A stretch of 64,000 bases of DNA, from positions 1,860,001 to 1,924,000 of the forward strand of contig NC_134943.1 in assembly GCF_051020765.1 (NCBI RefSeq). The letters are read 5' to 3'. The notes below the pieces were generated by a model. It worked only from the letters and a program-made list of their open reading frames with translations. It had not been told where the DNA came from and did not search any database. Within the stretch, counting starts at the first letter, position 1, and every line of letters begins with the position of its first letter. Positions 12,546 to 24,332 of this stretch are shown piece by piece. The translations under genes and the position numbers were made by a program. This stretch comes from Lasioglossum baleicum (Eukaryota; Arthropoda; Insecta; Hymenoptera; Halictidae).

Positions 12546-15275
12546 TTACATTTCAACTTCAATTAGGGTTCTAAGCTTTCCGCCAGGCGAACTCGGCGGT
12601 TCCGTTTGCAGTAGGGCAATGGCTTCTAATGAAAGACTTTTCCGATTTTGTCCTGGGCAATTCGATAGCTCTCGCAAAGTGACCGCAGTATACAACGACA
12701 ACCTTGCACCGTAGGGGTCCAATATCTTGGTAGTTTCTATAATCCGTTTGCATAGTTCAATTTTCCTTGGATCACTCCGGGGTAGCAACTGAATCAATGA
12801 GTGGCTGACACTGATGCACAGCTGATGATTAGGATGCAATAATGTGGTAAGCCTGAAATATCGAACATATAAGACAGCATTTAACTATTTCATACTTCAT
12901 TGAGGTAATTCTAGCGCTGTCTGACAAAAGACTTTACCGAGAAAGGAGCTCGTTCAGCGAGCCTTTCGTCGCTTTGCTCATAGCATCGTCGACATCATCT
13001 TCCAATTTACCAATGAACTCTGTCACCTCTGCAACTGTTAAAGTCCCAGGACACGATTGGCATTTCCATTCTGAATCGAAATCTAGCGGATGCTTGGGTA
13101 AAATGAAACTGTTGTCCTGGGGGCATATTAAAGTGCCAAGGTGCGTACCCAATTCGGTTGGATCGGAGCATCGTTTGCAGTGGCATGAAAAATATTTTGT
13201 ATCTCGGAGGTGAGCTCTTCGGGTGAACGTTGCCCAAAGTGCGTGCGTGTACATTGTACTCAGGTGCTCCCCTCTAAAAAGTAGAAATGTATATGTACGA
13301 TTCAAATAGACTAAAACTTTTGTTATACAAAGAACATGCAGGCATACGTTGTTTTACTATTTATCAAATGAACATACTTTTTGATAGAGCAAAGGGCTGA
13401 CACCGTGATACGAGGTCTCCCCTTATCATCGATCTTAAAAGTATGCCTTGTGTTAGCCAGACAGGAGTGCTCCAGCAGGCACGCTGTTTCGTAAATAGCC
13501 ACTGAGCCCTCAGGTGGGTTCGTTTCCAGGGCGTTTACATCTATTAAGCCACAAATTTTTCCTATGACATCCTTGCATTCCGGTTTTTCTGACAGAAGGC
13601 GTTGTATATGGTGACTTACTTTCATCACCTCATCGTACGCGATTGTTCCCTCACCGCGGGACTCTTCGTGGCTTTGTAATTTTTCTAAAGCCGTCCAATG
13701 TTTCGACTTCTTCATCCACAATATGCACATACGGATAACTAAAAGAACCTCGCATCTGCAATAAAGAACAACGATTACATAAATGGAACAACTCACGTTG
13801 ACCACCGAATCAGCAAGCATATCATTCCATAAAATCGAGAGTATTCAATGAAACGGAGATTTAAAAATTTGAATATATGATGTTCATTACTCCTTCGACT
13901 TTCAAGGAACTATATCAAAGAAACAATTATTTTTAAAATATAGACAATACTTTCATCACCCACATATACGTAACGCGACAACAAAAGTATTAATGTTACA
14001 TCAATGATGAAAAGAATACAGTATACTTTAAGGGCAAAGGTATATTTAAGAAAATAATCACTTGTATACATTTACGTCGGACATGCTGCATGTTTTTTTA
14101 TTTTGAAAATGATTTTCTTTTCGTTTTTTAACACGCCATCGGCATTTTCGGGTTCTCGCACACCGCTAGCTGTGCTCTATCCATTAAGCTAGAAGGCTTT
14201 TAACGTTATTAGGCACCTGCATAGATCTCTTTATAGATAACTAACTTTATAAATAACATTGTAGATAACTTAAACTAGACGACATTATTGATAACAGGGA
14301 TACATCCCAGCCGCTGTCACGAGCCGCTGTCCGAGTAAGCAGATATTTACGAACAACTATTCTTCTGGTGATAGTGACTCAATGTAATTAAATTCTTTGA
14401 TGTTCCCTTTAATCTTCATTAAGCTCTGATTCACCTGTCGATCGCTAACTCGCATGTTACTTTGCTTGTTACAGATTAACATCGCTCCACGGGTCTTAAA
14501 CTTTTAATGCGCGCATAGAAAAATTTTGAACATTTGGTAAGTGTGCTTCAAATACATTATTTGTAAATGTCCATGGTAAAGTTTCTTACCACTTCTGATT
14601 GAGATTACCGTCAACTCAATCAACTTGGCAATTAATTACATTTCTTATATTGATTGTAAACGCAAAGGATTAGTTTTGTACCGCAAAAAAATGGCCCGCG
14701 GCAGGGTTAGACACTTAAGGTGGTATGTATTCTTGTTTTCGAAGCTGTTTTTTCACCAACTTTTGCAAGAATATGCTAAAACCGAATGCTTAAAAATGAA
14801 AAACCAGAATGTATCCCCTTACACGGTCAATGAACAATTTTACAAACCTAGGAACAATCTTCGCCTTTACCAGCAACGAACACTCCTGACCGTGTCTATG
14901 CTTATCGCGAAGTCCTGGACAGTCTGATTCGCATGCAGGCCAAAGGCAGATGTAACACCTTGAATCAGCGGATGTGCATTTTTTGCCACAACCGACGCAG
15001 ACTCTTTGATCCATGTGCAACGCCGGACCCCAAACCAAAGGTGATTCTGTCACGATCAGATCACCGGGACTTAAGTCCCTTGACGCTAATAAATGTCGTC
15101 CGAGTTCAGAATTCTCATGAATTTCCCATGCCTGACAAACTGACCGGTGGTTAGGCCAATCTTGTCGCTGATGATCTTTGCTGCAATAAACTTGTTGCTT
15201 GCAACTGCTGCATCGGAGAGTCGCGTTTATCCGATCACCACAAATCGGACAGCCATTGTCGGTTCCTGCTGCCAT
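12546..15275 (-). CDS. SET and MYND domain protein, arthropod SmydA type
   Basis: Four coding exons, all in phase: 15275-14848, 13755-13378, 13273-12938, 12852-12546; about 482 aa. The start is the ATG at 15275. Residues 9-47 form a MYND zinc finger (CPIC, CSSCKQQVYC, then H and C). A SET domain follows in split form: pre-SET segment LLASRDLSPGDLIV, a cysteine-rich insert, then LLEHSCLANTRHTF and IKKGEHLSTMYT. The post-SET zinc site is FSCHCKRCSDPTELGT. Family members are candidate lysine methyltransferases; insect SmydA proteins are expanded relative to vertebrates. The usual NHSCxPN core reads EHSCLAN, with Glu for Asn and Ala for Pro, so catalytic activity is uncertain. The intron between exons 1 and 2 is about 1.1 kb. 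SmydA-8 or a close relative is most likely, but the exact member was not resolved. Confidence 0.9.
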
Positions 15276-17950
15276 GCTTTCCAGATTACTGAATATTCAA
15301 TTGATTTAATGTATTTTTCGGGTGAAATTTGAGCCAGTTCAAATGTTTATAGGAAATATTAAATTTAACAAGTTAGCTCCACGAGCTAATAAGACCCTAT
15401 GACTTTTCAGAATTGCATGTATTACAAAAGAGTATATCTAACAAAAAGCTGCGTATTCTGAATCATAAATTGTATTTGTAAATCACAGGATACACATGAA
15501 TATTAGCAATGACAAACATTATAAGCACTACCGTAAGTATTTTATTAAGACCTCGACAGCCACGTGAATTTCATTTCAACATATACATATCATTTACTTT
15601 ATTCAAGCAGAAATTATTATTAACTGCGTTACCAAAAAATTACCATTTAATGGTATTTAGTTTATTCTAATAATTTTTAAACAATTTGGTAGCATCAGTT
15701 ATTTGCGTAAATTGTGAATTTCATATTTTTGTATTAATTTTGTGTATTAAAAAAAAATAGAGCTTCTATTAACATTTATAATTATTAAAATTATATAAGT
15801 AAAAAATTTCGGATAGAAAATATCATAAGAATTATTTGGTATAATAAAAATACATATTATCGTAATCGTTAATCAACAATAGTACAACGATAATAATATA
15901 TATTTTGTTATTAAGTCATAAATTTGTAAATGAAAGTAAAATTAAATAATTGTGTGAACACAGATTATACATAGACTATACATACCTTATGTACAGTTGG
16001 TATCAAATTTATTGCACAAAATTAAAATAAAATATAGTACACTTTTCGTTTGCAACAAATGTTTTATTAGCTTTTCATTTTTCCAAATGAAAACATGAAG
16101 TTAATAAGTAGAAAAGCATGGAACTTCTGCTACTGAAGATCAAGTCTGAGACGGTCGTCGTCTGCGCACATCCGATTTAATTATAGACACGGTACACTTG
16201 CGTAGACGTTTCTATTTCCGGCAAATAAAATTACGTGAAATTCTCTCTGAAAAAAAGTATAAATGTAACTCAACTAATTATAATAAACAATTTATTGTCC
16301 ATAAGCGTACTTTTCATGTCCAAAGAAACAATTTATCGAACGGTAAATGAAATTTGTGCATATTACATAAATCGTCATCGCCCATGTTAACATTAAATGT
16401 CGATAGAAGAATACATCGTGGAAAAAAGATAATCTTCTCAATGGTTTGTATGTATTTATGATAAACTCAGCACCCTTCGACGCTAATTCTAAAGATAATA
16501 CGGACTCCATATTTACAAACATCTGATATAATGGATATGCATAATGGTATTCAGTTATTAGATATTAAATCTATCAGATGTGCGTGTACGTGTAAAGAAA
16601 TACAAAAATATTTAAAATACAATAAATATCGACTAACAGTCGGACTGAACCTATTACAAAATAATCACATAAATATTAATATATATAAATTCATAACTGT
16701 TACATTATTCCTTTACTATTCTCGCATTAATTACATGATTAATAGTACGATATTAAGAGCCTCGAGTTAAAATAATAATAAATTCCACTAAGAACTCTAA
16801 CTGTAGCAAATATAAATGTAATGAGTCATTTTGCAATTAGCCTCTTATCGACTATTAGTTGTCAAAGAATGTAAACTGTTTACTTCTCCTACGTTATTTA
16901 AATTGCGTAAAAGAGAGACAAACCTTACTATGCTCGAATTACATACATGTACAAACATTAGATATACATATATACATGTGTGTATTCGCACATCCTATCA
17001 GTTTGTAAACATTCAATGATAAGTCTGATCATGGCCGTCGTGTAATCACTAACATTTTGGTCGCTGGTCATCCCTACTATTTCATACAGATTTTTCAAAG
17101 GCAATTAAAAGTGACTGACAATGATCAGACGAACATAATCTCTGCCAAGTAGATTCGAGACTTAAAGTTAGTACATAACTCGTACTTCGTTTACATAAAA
17201 AATATATACATATATAAATTAAAAGTATAAAAGCTATCGATTTTTCTACTTGGTACCACTCTGCTCTATTTCTCTATTTCGCCAAACCTTATAATAAAAC
17301 TTTTAGAATAAAATAATACAAAAATTGTTCACCAAAATATTGTTTACATTGCTCTCCAATGAGTCGTCGCAAAATTGAGTAATGTATAATTGATATCCTA
17401 ACACAACCTTACACTAAACTTGTACCCAATTTACTAACAAAAATAATTCTAGGGCACTACAGTAAATACAAAACTCGTTAACGTTGTATAAAATCGTCAC
17501 ATTTAATCAATATTAAATCTTTCCTACTTAGAAACCATAAGAGATATAACATCATATAGTCAATTTGTTTAACGCTATATCTATACACAGAGGAACATTT
17601 TGTCCCATTATAACACAAAAATACATACTCTAAAATATGAATCAAACAAGATAAATTAAAGCCAACATGGAACTGATGATAAACTCTGGACTAAAACAAC
17701 GCTTTAATCTACTAAAATTTACTTTGGAAGGCCACAATATAATCTAAATGAATTATTAGGTTATGATGACCATTTGATGAATAGTACAAAAATCTAGATA
17801 AACCACAGAAAGCCCTTTCGGTGTCAGCCAGAACACTAGTCTGTAACTTTCGTAAAATCAATACTTAAAGGTAATTGATTTTCATTTATCTACTAATGAA
17901 ATTTATGTTCTCAAACTTATTATCAAACCAATATAAAATTGGTATAACGA
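15276..17950. other. Spacer, mostly featureless
   Basis: AT-rich sequence between two minus-strand genes. It includes the probable promoter of the SmydA-like gene just above 15275 and the 3-prime UTR of SAMD8 below 17951. The only open frame worth noting is the small membrane-protein candidate at 16292-16522, listed separately. Confidence 0.5.
16292..16522 (-). CDS. Candidate small membrane protein, 76 aa
   Basis: An ATG-initiated frame with a hydrophobic segment of about 20 residues in the middle (MLTWAMTIYVICTNFIY), a basic stretch before it (YKPLRRL) and a hydrophilic end (HEKYAYGQ). Composition is protein-like, unlike other short frames nearby, and AATAAA-type signals occur downstream on the minus strand (about 16060). 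I do not recognise a family. It may be a real short membrane protein or a chance frame. Confidence 0.3.
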   Translation of the reverse strand: MFVNMESVLSLELASKGAEFIINTYKPLRRLSFFHDVFFYRHLMLTWAMTIYVICTNFIYRSINCFFGHEKYAYGQ

Positions 17951-19584
17951 TTAGTGTTCTTTCTTTTTGTTACTTTTAACATTACCACTTACATTACGCG
18001 ACGATTTACGGAAGAAAGTAGAAGATTGCACCAAGTGCCAAATATCTTTTCCTGTACCTGCTAGATTACAAATGATCAGAGACGGCGATTCATATTCATT
18101 TGGAACAATACCATCAACAGAAGATTCGAAAAAACTAAACAGTGGAAACCATATTCTGGTTCTGTTCGAATCGCGTTGCATCAAAGCTTGATTATTTGCT
18201 AATGTATGGTAATAGAGAAACAGTCGAGAAGTAATATAAAAAGCTACAAAAACATCAATGGAGTAATGCTCATGCGCTGCTAAGATAAAAAATATACCAA
18301 ACATATTGAGCATCCATGTAAAGGTATGTAAAAAGTACAATTGCGCTGGTGTATCTGTAAATAAAATATTTATTGAATGTAACTTCTATCTCGTAAATAG
18401 ATTTTCCTTAAACTTTAATACTCACATTCTGTAATGAAAAAATTTAACATAGTGAGAGCAACAGTATGGCCACTAAACATATAATCACCACAGGTTCTAA
18501 CACCTTGAATAGACATGCCAGCTCCACGCCATATTACATAAGCCATAGCAATCTTATTGTAGAGATCAACATATGCAGAACTATTAAATAAAAATAATTA
18601 TACACAATCGGTTTAGTAATGCTTATTCAAAACAATAAACTATTACCTTGACCAATCATCAGAAACTGATCGTGGCTGACACTGCAGATGTGCACCTGGC
18701 ACTGACAACGAAGTAATAAGCATTGTAACACATCTTAACAAAAAGACTGTACCAGATAAAGCAAAGAATCTTCGTAATAAAATAAATCTGTAAAATATGT
18801 GATTATCTTATATATACATATTAATCCTCATAACGTACAGAAATATTGAAAGATTTTTACCTGTACTTATGAAAAATTAATACAATTAGCCATATTGCGA
18901 ACAGTATAGTTCCTGTGACTTCGCACATGTCAAATGCCCAAGGAATATGTGGCACATTATCTAAAAATATATCAGGTAGTGGAGGATACTTTTTCATGTC
19001 TGGCACTCTATCATGGACAATGACCATCACAAAAGCAGTGATCCATGTAACAATAAATAAATATGCCAAACTAATAAAAGCTTTCCAAATTTCAGGTGGC
19101 AAATGTGATGCGTGACCATCTTCCGATACAGATGCAGAATAAAACTCATTTTCTATAGAACCTTCACTAGTTAATCCATTACTAGGTACCTGTAAGGAAT
19201 ATATAATATCCATGTTAATATTTCTTTTGTATATAATCGCACATTTCATAATTTTAAGTGAAACACATAAATAAAAAATCTTACTTCTTGTTTGTGATGA
19301 TTATAAAATGTTGGCGAAGGAAATAAGTCAACATATCCCAACTCAAACAATGCTGCCATGTTTTCTCTTTTCAATTGGTTTATACTAATATATAATCTTT
19401 TTATATCACCAAGTTTCTTTATACACATGCGTTCCGACTTTAAGTCTTCTTCCTTCAAAGTCAAAAGTGCTCTACCATCAATTTCCTGTTCCAGGAATAT
19501 ACAAGAAAATTTTTCATATCCAATTTCATCAAGCCAACTTGCCACATCATTTTGGGTCCAATCAGCTATATTTTTTCCAGGCAT
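17951..19584 (-). CDS. SAMD8: Sphingomyelin synthase-related protein 1 (SAMD8/SMSr)
   Basis: Exons 19584-19285, 19189-18861, 18769-18647, 18580-18426, 18354-17951; about 436 aa, close to human SAMD8 (about 415). An N-terminal SAM domain (residues about 7-73, [19 protein letters not shown]) precedes a multi-pass membrane region. The catalytic histidine sits in [10 protein letters not shown] (His289), with His332 and Asp336 in HEHYSIDV, the triad of the sphingomyelin synthase family. SMSr proteins make ceramide phosphoethanolamine in the ER and help control ceramide; the SAM domain drives oligomerisation. The splice at exon 3 is awkward: the best acceptor (TTTACAG at about 18789) gives the wrong frame by one base in a run of five T, whereas an acceptor at 18770 keeps frame but shortens the conserved LLRRFF segment. 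The 3-prime tail is basic (SNKKKEH). Confidence 0.93.
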
Positions 19585-21042
19585 TTTCTGTGTCTAATTA
19601 CAAAATTTTAGAAATCCTAAATAAAATATATTAGAACATTAATTAGGTGACAGTTATATATAAAATTTATGATTTTGCATGTTAAAATAAGGTAGGAAAA
19701 TAAATTAACATAACGAAAGGATACAATAGAAATTATGAGAACATTTTATAAAAGTAAAAAGTATAACATAAAAAACAAGTATTAATAGTATTAACGACCG
19801 CAATAACAACAAAAAATTATCGATATTTCAAAACATCAAAACTAATAATGGTAACGAAAAGGATAACAATTACAATAAACATTATCTCTTTATGAACAGA
19901 TTTACTGAACCATTTTTTCTTCATAATTTTATATCGTTTACGTTTGAAAACATGCGTGATCTAACCGTTAAATAAAATGTACTTGCCTTAAAAATTTAAT
20001 ACGTGGATTACCAAAACTAGGCATCACAATTTTTAGTGCGTTTAGTATACATAATGGATATACATGATGAAGATCATAGCCTTATTGTCAAACGAAAACA
20101 CGCATTGGCAGTATTTGTAAACAACTCAAACCAGACAAAATCATTGATCAGAATGTCACGAGCATTTGAACACACTCATCAGTTCATTGTTTCAACGGTT
20201 CAAAGAACAGTGAATCTATCTTGACGCATGTTGTAATTATTCAATACAACGCTGAAGCTTCCAGTAAGTTAGTCATACCGATAAATACTGATAAGTTAGT
20301 TTGCTCAACAATCAGGAAGAAATTCCCCAATAAAACACAGACCAACACAGACGTAATTAAAATATTCTGAAATGATGTCAACATAACGCAACGATTCAAC
20401 TAATTAAATAGTATTTCATTTTCTACAAATGTGTTTATCGTAAGACATCAAATGCAATTTTCCATTTCAACTTTCAACTATGCACGTAGTGACTTTCCAT
20501 TTCCGCAGTATGCGTAAATCAGTGCACTAGCGTAAACAATCTGAAGGTACATATATGTATAATGTATGTGCGAGTGCGAGTATGTATGTCTCACCACAGA
20601 CAAGGCATAAGGATAGGGATAGACATATCATCTTACAGGAGACTTCGTGTCTCATGTTCTGAAATACCGACTGTTTCAAAAATCAGAGGTTTTGATATGC
20701 CCTCTACGATTTAAAGTGGTGAGGTTAGGAATTATATTGAATTTCAGCAAAGAGGATACAACAGGATACAATCGGATACATACTCTGATTTCAGGGCTTA
20801 TAGCGAGAAAAAGACAGCAACTATACATGAGTTTTCTTCTAAATGAACTTTGCTTCATGATGCTGTAACTTGTTTACATTTTATGTATGTATTTTTGATA
20901 CTCAAGGACAAAGATCTAATTTTTACAAAATAAATATAATTGTAAATTTATAAAGTATATTTATTCAATCTTCTTTGATACATTTAAAATATTGGTGTCA
21001 ATTTTCATCGATCTAAGATTTATTTACGACAGATATATATAG
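19585..21042. other. Spacer upstream of SAMD8
   Basis: Probable promoter and 5-prime UTR of SAMD8 directly above 19584, then AT-rich sequence without a supported gene. Frames at 20036-20224 and 20647-20868 are short and have no motif. Confidence 0.5.
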
Positions 21043-21517
21043 CAGCCGGGCACCTGTGCACAAAATGGCGTGATTTTCCATGCTCGAGCCCAGGGCCTAC
21101 CGGCCGGACTAGGATTCAGCCGATTTGCAAGATTGCAAGGGTGCGGGATTCGCATTCTCATTGCGTGATAATACAAACACGGGGTTTTTCAGTAGTCAAA
21201 AACGCCAGATAAAGGTCAATCTAGGCAGCAATCGCCCTCAAAGGTCTTATTTATTAACTTATTATACTTTTGTCGGTAACAAGGGAGACTGCTACGCATT
21301 TGCAAAGTACTGCCACATTGATGCGACCCGCCCTGTGTCGCGCATGCGCGAGAAAAGTTGGGCTCAATCGAAGCACTGATTGGCCACATTAGTGTGATAC
21401 CTTGCTGCCCTCTCAAAAACAGGCTGAATCCCAGCCCGGCCGGCAGGCCCTGGGCTCGAGTTGGCTCGAGCCCCCGGCAGGTGAAAATCGCGCCATTTTG
21501 TGCACAGGGGCCCGGCT
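21043..21517. mobile_element. GC-rich foldback element with a nested MITE arm
   Basis: The ends are inverted repeats. The left arm GCCGGGCACCTGTGCACAAA onward, with CTCGAGCCCAGGGCCT and GGCCGG, is matched in reverse complement by the right arm ending near GGGGCCCGGCTAAA. Between the arms, about 21121-21250 matches one arm of the foldback MITE at 6544-6954 (GCAAGGGTGCGGGATTCGC, TTTTTCAGTAGTCAAAAACG). This suggests one element inserted into another. Open frames here arise from GC content. Confidence 0.75.
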
Positions 21518-21889
21518 AAATCGGCCTGTCTTGGTCTCAACGCTGCTCCAAGCATTGTGTTTGCCCGTAACCTGTCGGGCAGGGGCTTTGCTAGCTGGGT
21601 CCAGGGAGGGCAATCTCCCATGTATAATGTATGGACCTTAGCACCGCCATCTATCCTAGTACCCTCAACTAAAACCTATATATATAGCTATACGATTCTA
21701 TAGCTATAGATATATAGCTATAGATATACCTAGTATACCGCTTACTTTAAACTCTAATTGTAAGTACAAGGATACAATAATTTTGTATAAACATAGTTTA
21801 ATATAACAATTTTTTATTTTAATGTAATATAACAATACATAATAAAATAATAATAAACATAATAAAATATACATAATTTGTCTTGAGCA

Positions 21890-22628
21890 CTCATGGTATC
21901 CGCTTGACGGTGAAGATGCTCCATCACAACTTGTGATACTCCAGTCTCGACTGGAATTTTCCTTAGCATCTTCTTCAGTGTTGTTTCTCAATTACACAGC
22001 TTCCTCAGTAGCTTGTACGATTTTGCTGACTGCTTCAGAAGTGCCAAGGCCAATATCTTCTCATCCGTCGTGTAGCGCCTTCCCTGAAAACATATTTCAT
22101 AAAGTTATAAATAAGTTACAATTAAATAACGCAATGAAAATACAGCATTCTTACCAGACTAGATTCTGATAAGGCTCTTGCTCGTTCCAGTCGTGTCTTT
22201 AAATCTTCTCTCTTCCTGTTAGCATAACAGTTGCGTTTCAGTAATTTCTTCACAACGCTGTACAATCTGGCTGCAGTTGGGGTCAATTGGCACTTTTTCA
22301 TGCCCCGCAGCAGTACATTTTGGCTCTTCTGTGGGGTTGAACACTGCTGTAACTGTCCTGATGATGTACTTGGACCAGCTTCGTTGTGTCCATCAATATC
22401 CCACGCTGTTTCTTCGTAAACCATATCTATACTTGGCGTAATCAGTTCTTCATGATTAGTGTCTTCATTTCTCAGCGGTGTAGCAGATGCTGGATATTCA
22501 TCTGCTTCTATATTATCATCTGCATATTCCGTCTTCTCACTTTGCAGATGTGTCTTCTGCACTAATATTATTTTTTCATGCACTTTTTTCACTTTTTCTT
22601 CTAACTGCTGCACTCCTTTGCACCTCAC
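21890..22628 (-). pseudogene. P-element/THAP9-type transposase relic
   Basis: An upstream minus-strand block (22628-22122) encodes a coiled-coil segment, an acidic linker and a basic stretch (KKCQLTPTAARLYSVVKKLL, then KRNCYANRKREDLKTRLERA). After an intron-like gap the downstream block at about 22085-21890 reads RRYTTDEKILALALLKQSAK then YKLLRKLCN, the hallmark segment of P-type transposases. An in-frame stop follows (21988-21990), and then ETTLKKMLRKIPVETGVSQ. The N-terminal THAP zinc finger and the catalytic core are not present. This is a truncated, inactivated copy. Confidence 0.7.
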
Positions 22629-23546
22629 TGTCCACTATCCTACAAAAAACTTTAAAAAATTTTGTAATTTATGCACAAAATTCCAAAAATAAGCTCGAAA
22701 ATAAGTTTCCCGAGTGTCGTTCAATTTTGCAAAATTATTTGTAAAATTGATTTAACACTGAGCAAACTTCTTTTTTCGAGGTTATTAATGTTCTTTTGTG
22801 ATGATAAAATATAAAATATTATTAAAAAAATCCTGTGAAATCGTCGCTTTTGCAATGGTTCACACAATCTGACACAATCACAGCACGGGGCACGTGATTG
22901 ACAATTGAACGTTGATTTTGGCGGTAGTAGGTAGTATTCAAATATTAGCGCCAAATTCTCCGCCCAATAGCGACAGGGAATTAAACAGTGCTGTGATCGT
23001 GGTGCCATCTAGTCTAGTTCCCTCAACTATACTAGGCGGCCCAAGGCCATACATAAGAGTTTTCTCCCCCTGGCTGGGTCCGGCGGTAGGCTCGGTCAGA
23101 CTGTGCTGTCTGGACTGTACATATGCGTTATACACATACATACAGTAACTCCGCAGCGATGCCGTGCAATTTGGGTGACGAAATGCGACGTCGGAGAGGG
23201 CGGAAGAAAGGTTTTATTTGTCCTGATTGGCTGATAACTTTTCATTACGACAGTGCTGTCCTCACAGTAAAATTAGGCTGCTTATCTTGCTCATCGCTTT
23301 TTGTTTTTCAGAGCTGCGCTGGTTTGCGCACTGCTAGATGCGCTATGAAATGGTGGGGATAGAATTGCAGTCCATGACCTATTCACTGCAAATTTGTTGC
23401 CTGCATCTGGTAGCAGACTCTGCTGATTTTCTGCCATGGCAGAATTTGGCTGACTGGGTAGAAAAATATTTTCTCCTGCAAATCTCTACAATATTTAATG
23501 TAGTTATTTAAATTCCATATGAAAATCAAGTACATTGTAATACATA
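22629..23546. other. Transposon-derived spacer
   Basis: At about 23007-23040 the sequence GTGCCATCTAGTCTAGTTCC followed by CTCAACTA matches, in the same orientation, a block at about 21648-21671. Direct copies thus flank the P-type relic. The remainder includes GC-richer patches with short frames that carry no recognisable motif. Confidence 0.45.
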
Positions 23547-23747
23547 TTGGGTTGGAAAGAAAGTTTGTAACGTAAAATTAAGGTGTTTATTCATATGTTT
23601 GTTCAAACATGAGAAGTTACCTCGAAAATGGCAAAAAGTAATAGAACAGAATGGAAAATATTTTATTGAATAAATCTATGAACAAATACCTGAATTTTAG
23701 CTTTCAATTTTAATTTACAAACGCTACGAACTTTCGTTCCAACCCAA
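23547..23747 (-). mobile_element. Short mariner derivative with intact ends
   Basis: About 200 bp bounded by TTGGGTTGGAAAGAAAGTT and the inverse AACTTTCGTTCCAACCCAA, flanked on both sides by TA, the mariner target duplication. Inside is a remnant of the transposase C-terminus on the plus strand (WQKVIEQNGKYFIE then stop). It is a deletion derivative that could only move in trans. Confidence 0.88.
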
Positions 23748-24332
23748 TACATGTATATATCCGATAATAATACAATATTACAATTATATACAAATATAAA
23801 AATTCCCATAAATGTCTAATAAGAATACTCAATTACATATATATGATGAACGTCACTTTTTAACAATAATTCAGTCCATAAAGCTGATTTATGAATATGA
23901 GTTTATAAAATTCTTAATTGCAGTTTTTTATAATATTACGTTTCAAATATTGCCGCGTTTTTCACTGTTTTTTATTCTTCACGTATAGCCTCTCCTTCCT
24001 CTTCTACTCAGTGGCTTATAAAAAGAGCTGGAAAAACGTTCGTAAAGTAAAGAAGTGACAACGTTGGTTTGTAGTAGTATTTCAAGGTCATCCGATTTAG
24101 TGACGCAAACATTAATGGTTTGACAGAAGTGGACAGAAGTTTTTCGTGTGAAAGACTAGTCTGTGCCGTGCCGGAACTGGCCTGAACAGTTAGCATTCTG
24201 TGCTGAGTTGGCAATATTGACAGCGACAGCTCTGTAACTTTACTGTATATTGGATGGTACCGTAAATTCAAAGTGAAGTTTAGTAATGAATGTACTTAAA
24301 CAATATACTTAAATATTATTACTTAATGAACT

